DNA of 64,000 nucleotides from Oscillatoriaceae cyanobacterium Prado104 (GCA_025454405.1 JALOON010000001.1:1-64000); one strand, 5' to 3'. Positions 17,372-25,348 are shown, counted from the first letter of the stretch. Numbers and translations: made by a program. The notes: generated from the sequence alone by a model not told the origin.

Positions 17372-18232
17372 TTACTTAATCGTTTTTATTGTTAATCCTT
17401 GGCGCTGCAAAGCCACTTTAAAAGCATCTGCCAAAGTAGCTTTAGTGATAATATCCTGCAAATCCACTCCCAAATGAACTATGGTTTGAGCTATTTGCGG
17501 GCGAATGCCGCTGATGATGCACTCCGTACCCATTAAACGAGCCGCAGCTACGGTTTTTAACAAGTGTTGAGCGACTAAAGTATCGACAGTTGGCACTCCT
17601 GTAATGTCTAAAATTGCAAATTCCGAACCAGTTTCCATAATTTGCTGCAACAGATTTTCCATGACGATTTGAGTGCGAGCGCTGTCGAGAGTACCGATCG
17701 TGGGCAGGGCGAGAATTCCGTCCCAAAGTTTGACTACTGGGGTTGAGAGTTCGAGCATTTCTTGCTGCTGGCGTTCGATGACTTCTTCGCGGGCTTTGAG
17801 AAAGATTTCTGTTACCCAAAGACCTAGTTGGTCTAACAAATTGGTAGACAGCCAAAGTTGAGCCACAAGAGCGTCCCGATCTGCGGTGAGTTCGCGACAA
17901 AGCCGATCGAACAGCGGCTTTTTAAAAGATAAAATAAAACTGGCTATTTCCGAGGGTGTAAAACCCCTCTGCACGCGAGATCGGGAAACCTCTGCTAACA
18001 ACTGTCGCATATTTTCCCACTCGGGTGTCTGGATGTCGTTAAAGTTGCCCTGCTGCACGGCAACTTGCAGCAATTGCAGGAACTCTTGACATTCCGATCG
18101 CAGTTCTTTTGCTCTCATCAGGTCGTCCCTGCGGAGGCCCGTATTTTGCAGTTCTTTGAGCCAATCTCCTAACAACTCTGCTTTGTATTTTTGCAAAATT
18201 TCCGCGATCGTGCTGCTGCTTGTGATTTCCAT
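17372..18232 (-). CDS. rsbR: RsbR-like STAS protein (stressosome sensor subunit)
   Basis: A 286-residue protein. Residues about 1-155 are an all-helical RsbRD-type N-terminal domain (AEILQKYKAELLGDWLKELQ, ELRSECQEFLQLL, FTPSEIASFILSFKKPL). The C-terminal STAS domain (about 165-280) contains FAILDITGVPTVDTLVAQHL, with the threonine of TVDT at the RsbT phosphorylation site, and ECIISGIRPQIAQTIVHLG. RsbR paralogues are the variable sensory parts of stressosomes. The N-terminal domain lacks a heme pocket, light cofactor site or membrane helix that I can see. It is the first gene of the minus-strand rsbR-rsbS-rsbT block. Confidence 0.87.
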   Translation of the reverse strand: MEITSSSTIAEILQKYKAELLGDWLKELQNTGLRRDDLMRAKELRSECQEFLQLLQVAVQQGNFNDIQTPEWENMRQLLAEVSRSRVQRGFTPSEIASFILSFKKPLFDRLCRELTADRDALVAQLWLSTNLLDQLGLWVTEIFLKAREEVIERQQQEMLELSTPVVKLWDGILALPTIGTLDSARTQIVMENLLQQIMETGSEFAILDITGVPTVDTLVAQHLLKTVAAARLMGTECIISGIRPQIAQTIVHLGVDLQDIITKATLADAFKVALQRQGLTIKTIK

Positions 18233-18387
18233 TTAACTTATCTCCTGCTCCAAGTTCAAATTGTCGCTTTGTAGAATCCCTACAAAACTAGACAAACTAG
18301 ATAGATGTTTAAGTCGGCGGGCTTACATACAAATCAACTGTGACTTTTAAAAATTCAACTAGGACTAAAGTTTAGCCTAAGAGTAGT

Positions 18388-18879
18388 TTAGCTCAACTGC
18401 AAAATGCGTTTGACGATCGCGCTGGTAGAGCTTGCAACCTCTATTTCTATAAAAGAAATTTTGCCGCCGGCAGCACGAACCGCCGGTGCTTCCGGCAGTG
18501 TTTCGACTTGATAGTCGCCACCTTTAACATATATATCCGGTTTGAGAGCAGTTATCAATTGAGTTGCGACAGTCTCGCTAAAAATGACTACAGCATCTAC
18601 CGGTTTGAGGGCGGCGAGCACTTCAGCGCGCTGGTTTTCCGGTACGATCGGGCGGGAGGGCAAACCAGGCTGCTGGGGTTTGATCGCCCGCACGCTGGCA
18701 TCGCTGTTCAAGCCTACCACGAGCGATCGTCCCAAGGATTTTGCCGCCTGCAAATAACGGACGTGACCGGCATGAATCAGGTCGAAGCAGCCGTTAGTAA
18801 AGACGATCGGACGCCACTGACGCGGGGCCGTAGCGATCTCTGCTTCGAGTTCTCTCAACGTATAAATACCAGAAATCAT
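18388..18879 (-). CDS. rfaE2: RfaE2-type ADP-heptose synthase domain (nucleotidyltransferase)
   Basis: A 163-residue cytidylyltransferase-fold enzyme from the ATG at 18879; GTG at 18891 would add four residues. It carries TNGCFDLIHAGHVRYL with the HxGH nucleotide-binding motif, and VVGLNSDASVRAIK. RPIVPENQRAEVLAALKPVD, KGGDYQ and STSAIVKRI are typical of the HldE C-terminal domain. The expected reaction is transfer of AMP from ATP to heptose 1-phosphate for lipopolysaccharide or S-layer sugars. It is a standalone version without the kinase domain, as usual in cyanobacteria. Exact substrate is inferred. Confidence 0.85.
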   Translation of the reverse strand: MISGIYTLRELEAEIATAPRQWRPIVFTNGCFDLIHAGHVRYLQAAKSLGRSLVVGLNSDASVRAIKPQQPGLPSRPIVPENQRAEVLAALKPVDAVVIFSETVATQLITALKPDIYVKGGDYQVETLPEAPAVRAAGGKISFIEIEVASSTSAIVKRILQLS

Positions 18880-19308
18880 AATTAGTGGCACCGCCGAATA
18901 GTTAGTTTAGCGAGGAACGATCCTACCAAAAAAAGCGCGAGATTGCACCCGGACACTTAAAAATTAAATAACTCAAATTTCTAGCAATTAGTAATTAGTA
19001 GTTAGTAACTGGTAATTACTAATTAGTAGTTGGTAATAGGAGGTTAAAAACTTGGGAAACAATTATTTATTCCAGACCTATGTTATATCAATTAGTATAA
19101 GATAGGGGATTTAGTTCCACCGCCAGCGGCAGCCAGCTTTCGGGTGGCACGAGGCGCAGGAGGTAGATTAACGTAATACCCTCCTAATACCCTCCTAGAG
19201 CCTGCTATCCGGTGTCAATGCCGTTCTACGGCGGGGAGTATATCAAAAAGCACTATCCAGCTAACTACCTTCTCGTATCCAACGGTGCAGAACCATCAAA
19301 CAAGAACT
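18880..19308. other. Gap with a GTTAGTAATTAG-rich tract and a transposon-end-like segment
   Basis: Bases 18980-19035 are simple AT repeats (AATTAGTAATTAGTAGTTAG). From about 19095 to 19246 lies a GC-richer block with several hairpins, ending GCCGTTCTACGGCGGGGAG then TATATCAA. The last 14 bases agree with GGGGAGTATRTCAA at the right end of the IscB relic near 20726, so I suspect a small non-coding element of the same group. Confidence 0.35.
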
Positions 19309-20133
19309 ATGAAAGCAACTAATAGCCGTCAATTTTCTTCTGTAGCAGCTCGAACTCTAAAAGTAGTCGGAATCGTATTGATTCTTTCTGCTTTGCTTGA
19401 CAGCATTGTTTTATCGCTGCCGGGAGAAACAGCCGACATTTTCAACAGAGTCTGGCAGTTGGCTGCAGCAACTCAGATAGTCGATCGGGGCATCATGCCT
19501 TTAACGGGCATAGCCCTACTGTTGACTGGCTTTTGGGTTGACAGCAGCACGGGAGTCTCCATCGAACGCCGGAGTGTGTGGCTTGACTTGCGATTTTGGG
19601 CGCTGTTGCTTTCTAGCTTGTTGGGGCTAATTTACCTGTTGGTTGTTCCCATCCACCTCAACAATACTCGTTTGGAACTCCGGGAAGCTCTAGCTCAGGT
19701 CGATCGCGAAGCAGGGCAAGCGGAAGCTCAACTGGAGGCGCAAATTAAAAGCCCTCAGTTTAAAGCTCAGATAGAACAGCTTAAAAGCCAGCGCCGCAGT
19801 CAAATCTCAGCGCTGTTGGGAAATAGCGGGCAACTCGAACAAGCACTCAAGAGTCCGGAAGTTCCTAAGGAATTAAAAACTGTACTGGAACAGTCAAAAA
19901 ACGACCCGCAAGCAGTAGACAAGTTTCTCGAACAGCAAGCCCAAGAACTGCCCAATCAAGCCAGGAACGAAATTCGCACCCGCAAGCAACAAAAAGAGAA
20001 AGAGTTGAGAACTCGATCGAGAAATTCTAGCTTGCAGACGGGAATCAGCAGTTTGTTATTAGCAATTGGCTACATCACTGTCGGCTGGACTGGATTGAGA
20101 AGTATCGGAATTCTGCGATTGGGCCGCCGCTAA
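19309..20133 (+). CDS. hpsJ: HpsJ family membrane protein
   Basis: A 274-residue protein from the ATG at 19309. Two membrane helices occupy about 12-33 and 55-75, another lies near 90-112, then a long charged helical segment (about 115-235: EAGQAEAQLEAQIKSPQFKA, TRKQQKEKELRTRS), and a final hydrophobic helix near 240-262. This matches HpsJ-type proteins of filamentous cyanobacteria, connected with hormogonium polysaccharide secretion and gliding. Here it is not inside a larger hps cluster, but a glycosyltransferase gene lies 0.6 kb downstream. The family call is by overall resemblance; its biochemical role is not known. Confidence 0.6.
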   Translation: MKATNSRQFSSVAARTLKVVGIVLILSALLDSIVLSLPGETADIFNRVWQLAAATQIVDRGIMPLTGIALLLTGFWVDSSTGVSIERRSVWLDLRFWALLLSSLLGLIYLLVVPIHLNNTRLELREALAQVDREAGQAEAQLEAQIKSPQFKAQIEQLKSQRRSQISALLGNSGQLEQALKSPEVPKELKTVLEQSKNDPQAVDKFLEQQAQELPNQARNEIRTRKQQKEKELRTRSRNSSLQTGISSLLLAIGYITVGWTGLRSIGILRLGRR

Positions 20134-20159
20134 GCTTGACCTGCTAGTGGCGGGTTGCG

Positions 20160-20452
20160 GAACATCCTAGGGAAATACTTTGTCCAAAAATTGGGCAGAC
20201 TGTAGCGGAGGTTTCCAGCCTTCCCCTGCTGTGAGGACTTTAATTTCCGGGTGCTAATTTCCGCAACACATCATTAAATACTGCATTGCTTCCTGTAAGA
20301 GTTCAAGTTCTTACCTTGGGATGTTTCGCATAGTCCCAAGCTCTAAAACTCACAAGTTAAACTGGTTTACAAGGGTTAAGCCAGTGCCTTTGAGATAGTA
20401 CCGACCTCTAACATTGTCGGAGCTAACGTTACTGAAAAGGATAGACACAACA
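20160..20452 (+). ncRNA. HEARO/omega-RNA-like scaffold upstream of iscB remnant
   Basis: The 300 bases before the IscB fragment are strongly structured. CTTGGGA/TCCCAAG lie at 20315-20321 and 20334-20340, ACTGG/CCAGT at 20361-20365 and 20381-20385, and CCGAC/GTCGG at 20401-20405 and 20416-20420. AAAGGATAG leads to the start codon. Known IscB systems carry their guide-scaffold RNA (omega RNA, first described as HEARO RNA) in exactly this place. Position plus structure support the call; boundaries are approximate, and whether it is still transcribed is unknown. Confidence 0.55.
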
Positions 20453-20686
20453 ATGTCTGCACTGCCTAATTACGTTTTCGTCCTCGATAAAAACCGTAAA
20501 CCTTTGACACCTTGCAAACCATCAATAGCACGGCTATTAAATGCTAGAAAAATGTCTGTTATCCGGTGGTATCCTATGACAATCAGAAATGAAAATGCAG
20601 CTCAGAAGATTCAAACAGTTGGGGCATCAACTGTTGGGCGTAGGGTAGGCGATGTCAGACAGGTGATACCTGCGATCGCTGCTTGA
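20453..20686 (+). pseudogene. iscB: Truncated IscB: N-terminal PLMP/RRXRR segment only
   Basis: A 77-codon frame opens with MSALPNYVFVLDKNRKPLTP, then CKPSIARLLNARKMSVIRWY, then PMTI. This is the conserved N-terminus of IscB RNA-guided nickases/nucleases (VFVLDKNxxPLxPCxPxxAR, AAVFRxYPFTI). The likeness stops after about 45 residues and an unrelated 30-residue tail runs to the stop. RuvC, bridge helix and HNH domains are all missing, so no nuclease activity is possible. The parent element belonged to the IS200/IS605 group. A right-end-like sequence follows at about 20690-20726. It may be an internal deletion derivative. Confidence 0.7.
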
Positions 20687-20689
20687 CCC

Positions 20690-20726
20690 CAGAATCTCCG
20701 CGCCCTGATGCCGGGGAGTATGTCAA
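20690..20726 (+). mobile_element. Possible right end of the IscB-type element
   Basis: CCCCAGAATCTCCGCGCCC is followed by GCCGGGGAGTATGTCAA. TCAA (20723-20726) is the kind of tetranucleotide at which IS608-type transposases cut the right end, and the next bases are TTAC. The shared 14-base GGGGAGTATRTCAA also occurs at 19233-19246. The left end is not identified. Confidence 0.4.
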
Positions 20727-20760
20727 TTACCCAATAGTTTGCCCTTACTGAAAACTGGGA

Positions 20761-21657
20761 ATGTTCTCAATTTATATTCTGACTTACAACGAAGAGATCG
20801 ATATCGCCGCTTGCATTGAATCGGCGCTGCTGTCAGACGATATCATTGTGGTTGATTCTGTCAGCACCGATCGCACCGTTGAGATTGTCAAAAACTATCC
20901 GGTGCAAATCGTGCAGCACCCTTTTGAAACTCACGGACGCCAGCGCACTTGGATGCTCAAAGAAGTTCCGTGCAAATACGAATGGGTTTACATCCTCGAA
21001 GCTGACGAGAGGATGACAGAAGCATTATTTGCCGAATGTTTGCAGGCGATCGCGAGTCAGGAATATATTGGCTATTACGTAGCAGAAAGAGTGATATTTA
21101 TGGATCGCTGGATTCGCCGCAGCACCCAATATCCCCGCTACCAAATGCGTTTGTTTCGCAAAGATAAGGTGTGGTTTAGCGACTACGGCCACACCGAACG
21201 CGAAGTCTGCGACGGCCCAACTCACTTTTTGAAAGAAACCTATCCCCACTATACTTGCAGCAAAGGTCTGTCGCGCTGGATTGAAAAGCACAACCGCTAT
21301 TCCACCGACGAAGCAGCGGAAACATTGCGTCAATTAGAAGCTGGCAAAGTGAATTGGGGGGATTTAGTATTTGGCGCTTCGGAAGTCGAAAGGCGGCGCG
21401 CTTTGAAGGATTTTTCTTTGCGTTTGCCTTTAAGACCGATCGTGCGTTTTTTCTATATGTATCTTTTGCTGGGCGGCTTTCTAGACGGTCAAGCCGGATT
21501 GGCTTGGTGCACGCTGCAAGCTTTCTACGAATATCTGATTTTGCTCAAAGTTTGGGAAATGAAACATATGCCGCTGCCCAATTTAAATGCTGGGGAAGAA
21601 ACGCCTATTTCTGATGTAGTGAAAGTTGAGTCATCTAAAGTTTCTTCTAATATTTAA
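20761..21657 (+). CDS. Family 2 glycosyltransferase
   Basis: A 298-residue GT-A fold enzyme. It has the GT2 opening FSIYILTYNEEIDIAACIES (residues 2-21), the nucleotide-binding DDIIVVDSVSTDRTVEI, and EADERM as the DxD-equivalent metal site. The segment RYQMRLFRKDKVWFSDYGHT is typical of the WaaE/LpcC-like subgroup that adds sugars to lipopolysaccharide core or other glycans. A C-terminal hydrophobic stretch (PIVRFFYMYLLLGGFLDGQ) probably contacts the membrane. Its place near rfaE2-like and HpsJ-like genes suggests cell-surface glycan work. Donor and acceptor sugars are unknown. Confidence 0.88.
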   Translation: MFSIYILTYNEEIDIAACIESALLSDDIIVVDSVSTDRTVEIVKNYPVQIVQHPFETHGRQRTWMLKEVPCKYEWVYILEADERMTEALFAECLQAIASQEYIGYYVAERVIFMDRWIRRSTQYPRYQMRLFRKDKVWFSDYGHTEREVCDGPTHFLKETYPHYTCSKGLSRWIEKHNRYSTDEAAETLRQLEAGKVNWGDLVFGASEVERRRALKDFSLRLPLRPIVRFFYMYLLLGGFLDGQAGLAWCTLQAFYEYLILLKVWEMKHMPLPNLNAGEETPISDVVKVESSKVSSNI

Positions 21658-21847
21658 CAAGTAATTGGTAATCGATCGTTGTGATGGTTTATTCTTGAAC
21701 CAAGAGGTCGATCGACCTGATTGTTGGCGAAAATATTTCGTCGCAGCCCAAACAATTGCTAAAAAACTAGCTATAATATTACTCTGAAAATTTTTTGACC
21801 AATGACCAAAACCATCTAAACGCTAAAATCACTTAACAATAAACGAC

Positions 21848-22069
21848 ATGATGACTACAATCAAAATCTGGAGTTCTGATACAACTTCAAGGAAAACTTA
21901 TACGGAAGCCAGAATGCTCGATCGAGAAGTTGCAGCAAAGATAAGTCCTTACATTTCAAAACGTCAGTCACTAAAAGATACAAACTTAGTATCTAATATA
22001 ATCATAGAAATAGACTCAGAGTCTGCTCAAATACACCCTCCCAATGACTTTTTTACTACAGGCAACTAA
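21848..22069 (+). CDS. Small hypothetical protein upstream of SMI1/KNR4 gene
   Basis: A 73-residue soluble protein with no recognised domain. Its stop codon overlaps the start of the next gene by one base (TAATG), a strong sign of translational coupling. It may be the altered end of a toxin module or a second small partner of the immunity gene; neither can be shown. Local GC content is lower than that of neighbouring core genes, consistent with accessory DNA. Confidence 0.45.
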   Translation: MMTTIKIWSSDTTSRKTYTEARMLDREVAAKISPYISKRQSLKDTNLVSNIIIEIDSESAQIHPPNDFFTTGN

Positions 22070-22539
22070 TGCAACTTCAAATTCATGAATCTTATTCCCC
22101 GATTTCCGTTGCACAAATTAGAGAAATTGAGCGACGCTTGGGAATGCAACTCCCGCAATGCTACATAGATTTTTTGTTGAATTATAATGTTGGATTCCCA
22201 GAAAAAAGTGGTTTTTTATATTGTTCCGAAAAAGCTAATCAATTGGGAGCAGTCAATAGATTTCTCGGCATTCATAATGGAAAGTATAATAATTTAAATG
22301 ATTACTTAATGCTCTACAAAGAAAGAGAGAAAAGGATTCCATCTAACTTGATTCCCATCGCCACCGATCCAGGGGGTAACTTAATTTGTTTATCGATTGA
22401 TGGAAACGATTTAGGGAATGTATATTTCTGGGACCATGATTTAGAAGCAGAAGATGAGTCAGAAGTCAATTACTCCAACGTTTATTTTATAGCTAATAGC
22501 TTAGAAGAATTTCTTCATAATCTCAGAAATTTTGATTAG
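22069..22539 (+). CDS. SMI1/KNR4 (SUKH) family immunity-type protein
   Basis: A 156-residue SUKH-fold protein. The defining pattern is AQIREIERRLGMQLPQCYID (about residues 14-33) followed by FLLNYNVGFPE, IPIATDPGGNLICLSIDG near 100-118, then VYFWDHD and a C-terminal SLEEFLHNL. In bacteria this superfamily supplies immunity proteins that bind and neutralise nuclease or other toxin tips of polymorphic toxin systems. The sequence directly after it contains Hint-domain fragments of such a toxin, but no intact toxin gene remains, so it appears to be an orphan immunity gene. A terminator hairpin lies at 22701-22722. Confidence 0.8.
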   Translation: MQLQIHESYSPISVAQIREIERRLGMQLPQCYIDFLLNYNVGFPEKSGFLYCSEKANQLGAVNRFLGIHNGKYNNLNDYLMLYKEREKRIPSNLIPIATDPGGNLICLSIDGNDLGNVYFWDHDLEAEDESEVNYSNVYFIANSLEEFLHNLRNFD

Positions 22540-22545
22540 CCATAG

Positions 22546-22701
22546 CATACGCTTACCGAAGGAATTAAGAATATTGAGGACATTCAAGTTGGGGATTGGG
22601 TGATTGCTGATGACCCGACTACTCCGGGAGGGATTGAGGCAAAAGAGGTTTTGGATACCTTTGATACCAAATCCGGGTATAGTACCCCCTTTATTTCTTA
22701 A
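22546..22701 (+). pseudogene. Hint-domain fragment of a polymorphic toxin
   Basis: The plus strand reads HTLTEGIKNIEDIQVGDWVI then ADDPTTPGGIEAKEVLDTF without a start codon, closing at a TAA. IEDIQVGDWVIADDP is the characteristic entry of PT-Hint (intein-like autoprocessing) domains found before toxin tips in secreted polymorphic toxins. After VLDTF the sequence departs from the family, so a deletion lies here. Confidence 0.65.
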
Positions 22702-22722
22702 ACCCGCGCAGGCGGGTTTTGT
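22701..22722 (+). terminator. Terminator hairpin
   Basis: AACCCGC (22701-22707) pairs with GCGGGTT (22712-22718) around a 4-base loop, followed by TTGTTTG. It is oriented to end transcription of the SMI1/KNR4 gene and sits at the break in the Hint remnant. Confidence 0.6.
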
Positions 22723-22771
22723 TTGAAAAGAAGCGATTTCAATCGCCGAGTCTTATCGGGGATAAGTAAGC

Positions 22772-22846
22772 CGGATTCGGTATGATAATGAGGTAACAGA
22801 GCTGTACGATCTGTATGTTGATGGTGAGGTGATTTCTACTACTTAG
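22772..22846 (+). pseudogene. Second Hint-domain fragment
   Basis: This frame reads RIRYDNEVTELYDLYVDGEV then ISTT before a stop. The YDLYVDGEVISTT segment is what normally follows VLDTF in a Hint domain, a few residues before GEHPFW. With the first fragment it shows that about one Hint domain once lay here and has been broken. Confidence 0.5.
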
Positions 22847-22875
22847 TTTACTCTCTCGAACGGGGAGAACTCAAC

Positions 22876-23103
22876 TTGAGCATTGCCGAAGCTTTGCTGC
22901 AACTTCAAGATGCCGAACCGACTCCAGCCTTACTGTTTTTCGGTAGTTTCCAATACGAAATAGCGGGGGAATTGGAAGGAGAAAAGCTGCAACACTTGTA
23001 CAAACTTTTGGAAAACTGGCAGCCCGATTTAGAAGCTTACCGGGAAATTGTCAACCAGCGGTTTTTGGGACAAGAAACCGAAGAGTTAGCTGCTGCTGCG
23101 TAA
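22876..23103 (+). CDS. Hypothetical protein
   Basis: A 75-residue acidic helical protein starting at TTG. The frame is open for another 16 codons upstream, so the true start is uncertain. It has no signal peptide or recognised motif. It lies between the toxin relics and an Rpn-like gene that faces it, in accessory DNA. It could be the tail of a larger lost gene. Confidence 0.35.
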   Translation: MSIAEALLQLQDAEPTPALLFFGSFQYEIAGELEGEKLQHLYKLLENWQPDLEAYREIVNQRFLGQETEELAAAA

Positions 23104-23287
23104 AGGATCGGAGTTCCGGGACAGTTGCGATCGCGCAATACAAACACGGTGGCGATCGATCTGACAATAACCAATAACTATCTCTCAAGTTTAGCATCGC
23201 TCGCTCGCTATTATCTATCTGTTGTCACCAGAAAAATTAGTCCGAACGCTGCTGAAAAATCACAGGCGTTACAACTGCGATCGCCAC

Positions 23288-24604
23288 CTAATCTCCCTGC
23301 CTGTTCTCGTTCTCAACCCCCGAAAAATCGGGTGGATTTTCTCCCAAACTATCTGCCAGCACTCCCGAATCATCTGACAACAAATTTATCAATTCATCGC
23401 CCGACAACTGGGGCAATTGTTCTAACAACGTTCTTAATCGTTCTGCTGGTAATTCCACAACTTTAGCAACAATTACTGGCAGGCGTTCTCCTAACTCATT
23501 ACTCCTGCCAGCCAACAGATTTTCAGCCAGCAATCTGTGCGCTTGTTGGCGGCCTTCCGCGCCGACATTCAGCATCGATACCGATAGCAACATCACCGTA
23601 AATTCCGCAGCAGGTAAAGTAGATACTGCCGGGATAAAAGCTGCAACTTTTTCATCTAATTCCCCAAATCTGACCGACCAAAAATTCTCAAAAATCAAAC
23701 GTTGCTGTTCTTGCCTTCCCCGTTCGATACCTTGTTCGAGTCCTTCTTGAATCCCTTCTTCTCTACCTTCTTGTTTTCCCTGTTGAATGCCCTGCTGCAA
23801 TCCCTGTTGAATACCTTCTTGAATACCTTCTTTTTTTCCCTGTTGAATACCTTGCTGCAATCCTAGTTGAATACCTTGCTGTTGTGCCGCTTGTAACTGT
23901 TCTTGAAACAAAGGTGCGATCGCCATAACTAACTCCCGATCTTCTTGAGACACTTCTGTATTGCTTGCCAAATTCGCCTGCAAGTTTGCTTGCAGGGCAT
24001 ACAATAATTCTAATGCAGATTCTCGCAAGGGATTATCTACTGGCAGTGCAGTCAATTCTGCGATCGCCTCCTGCTGTACCCTGCCCTTGCCTAACACCCG
24101 CAGCCACAGCGTATCTGAAACTTTAGGCAACTGGTGAATCGCCACCAAAGCCACCCGCCACGCATCTGGTAAAAAATAAACTCCCTTCTCCCAATTTTGG
24201 GACTCAACAGGCCGCACAAAACCGAAACTATTTAATAAGTTTTCACTCGCTGTCGGAGTCAGAATCCACAAGAAAGGTAATTGAGTTGACTCGCTTCGCT
24301 GTTGGTCCCGAAAAGCTTTCCGCAAGGTTTCTCCCCGCTTGTCTAATAGCTTCAACACGCAACTAAAAATTTCCTCGGGATTGACTGCATTGCGAAACGG
24401 TTCGATTAACGCCACCGTTCCTGCCATTTTCCCCAACAAACCCAAAGTTTTTACGTATTCTGAATTGGCAGCATTCGGTTGAAAGAATACATCTATTTCT
24501 CTCACTTGGGCCGGCACATCTTTAGCTTTTTCTACTGTTCCTAGGGGGGAAAGCAATTCTGATAAAAATTCTTTCGCAAACTGGTCGTGGGGAAATTGAG
24601 TCAC
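23288..24604 (-). CDS. Rpn-like / PD-(D/E)XK nuclease-family protein with QG-rich coiled repeats
   Basis: A 438-residue protein. The N-terminal region HDQFAKEFLSELLSPLGTVE, VPAQVREIDVFFQP and LWILTPTASENLL is shared by a large cyanobacterial family related to Rpn/PD-(D/E)XK nucleases (often mis-annotated as flagellar assembly protein H). Residues about 240-295 are a run of GIQQGLQQGIQQGK/EGIQEG units encoded by short tandem DNA repeats. A C-terminal helical domain follows. Family members are linked to transposon-like spread and recombination, but the function of this one is unproven. It stands alone. Confidence 0.65.
   Translation of the reverse strand: MTQFPHDQFAKEFLSELLSPLGTVEKAKDVPAQVREIDVFFQPNAANSEYVKTLGLLGKMAGTVALIEPFRNAVNPEEIFSCVLKLLDKRGETLRKAFRDQQRSESTQLPFLWILTPTASENLLNSFGFVRPVESQNWEKGVYFLPDAWRVALVAIHQLPKVSDTLWLRVLGKGRVQQEAIAELTALPVDNPLRESALELLYALQANLQANLASNTEVSQEDRELVMAIAPLFQEQLQAAQQQGIQLGLQQGIQQGKKEGIQEGIQQGLQQGIQQGKQEGREEGIQEGLEQGIERGRQEQQRLIFENFWSVRFGELDEKVAAFIPAVSTLPAAEFTVMLLSVSMLNVGAEGRQQAHRLLAENLLAGRSNELGERLPVIVAKVVELPAERLRTLLEQLPQLSGDELINLLSDDSGVLADSLGENPPDFSGVENENRQGD
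23720..23885. repeat. In-frame tandem repeats encoding GIQ(Q/E)G(L/K)
   Basis: About ten imperfect 12-base units (for example TTGAATACCTTC, TTGAATGCCCTG) lie in the reading frame of the Rpn-like gene and keep frame throughout. They encode QG-rich, probably coiled-coil sequence and are a likely site of length variation. Confidence 0.75.
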
Positions 24605-24769
24605 GGGGGATAATTGAACGAGTAATATACTTGTATTTTAGAGCTTGACGGCTGCGACAGCGATTCGATCGCCAAAAACAGCTTGCAAGCGATCGGTAAC
24701 GTTAAAGTCGCATCTACTTAATCGCTGGGAGGCGATCGCGCTTGGGGTGCGGAATGTGGGTAAAAAAAA

Positions 24770-24832
24770 GAGGGCGGGTGTTGCATAAAAATCAACTGTA
24801 CAAGTCTCATTTTATGCTCTCAACCCGCCCTC
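24770..24832 (-). terminator. Strong terminator of ndhCKJ
   Basis: GAGGGCGGGT at 24770-24779 pairs perfectly with ACCCGCCCTC at 24823-24832, and GCATAAAA pairs with TTTTATGC inside. On the minus strand the hairpin lies 11 bases past the ndhJ stop and is followed by eight T residues (AAAAAAAA at 24762-24769 on plus). Confidence 0.85.
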
Positions 24833-24843
24833 GCAAAACTCAC

Positions 24844-25347
24844 TTAATAAGCGTCTTGCAATTCGTAAAAATCGGGGGAAATGTAATCTTTCCGCAACGG
24901 CCAGCCTACCCAATCTTCGTTCATCAAAATCCGTTTTAGATTCGGATGTCCTTCGTAGACTATGCCGTACATATCGTAGGATTCCCGTTCTTGGAAATCG
25001 GCTGCTTTCCAAATCCAATAGACTGACGGTACTCTCGGATCGTCGCGGGGAATAAATACTTTCACCCGAACTTCTTCAGGCTTGACAGCATTATCTGTCA
25101 GCTTTGCCAAGTGGTAAACGCTAACTAAATCTTTTCCGGGACCTTCATCGTAGGCGCACTGACACTGCATGTAATTAAACCCGTAGGCATACAGTGCTGT
25201 GGACATCGGAATTAGGAATTCTCGATCGACCTTTAATATTTCCACACCCAAATTATCGGGCGCTAAAGCTTCGTGCTCGAAGCCATTTTGAGTCAACCAC
25301 TGGGAAACTTTCCCGGCTTCAACAATCGCAGATTCTTGCTCGGCCAC
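24844..25347 (-). CDS. ndhJ: NAD(P)H-quinone oxidoreductase subunit J
   Basis: A 167-residue peripheral-arm subunit of NDH-1, the 30-kDa (NuoC) homologue, at the cytoplasmic face of the thylakoid complex. Conserved features include YNYLQ-type [20 protein letters not shown] (about 54-73), [39 protein letters not shown] and the C-terminal [12 protein letters not shown]. The complex takes electrons from ferredoxin for respiration and cyclic flow. It is the last gene of ndhC-ndhK-ndhJ and starts 1 base after the ndhK stop. Confidence 0.97.
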   Translation of the reverse strand: MAEQESAIVEAGKVSQWLTQNGFEHEALAPDNLGVEILKVDREFLIPMSTALYAYGFNYMQCQCAYDEGPGKDLVSVYHLAKLTDNAVKPEEVRVKVFIPRDDPRVPSVYWIWKAADFQERESYDMYGIVYEGHPNLKRILMNEDWVGWPLRKDYISPDFYELQDAY

Positions 25348-25348
25348 G

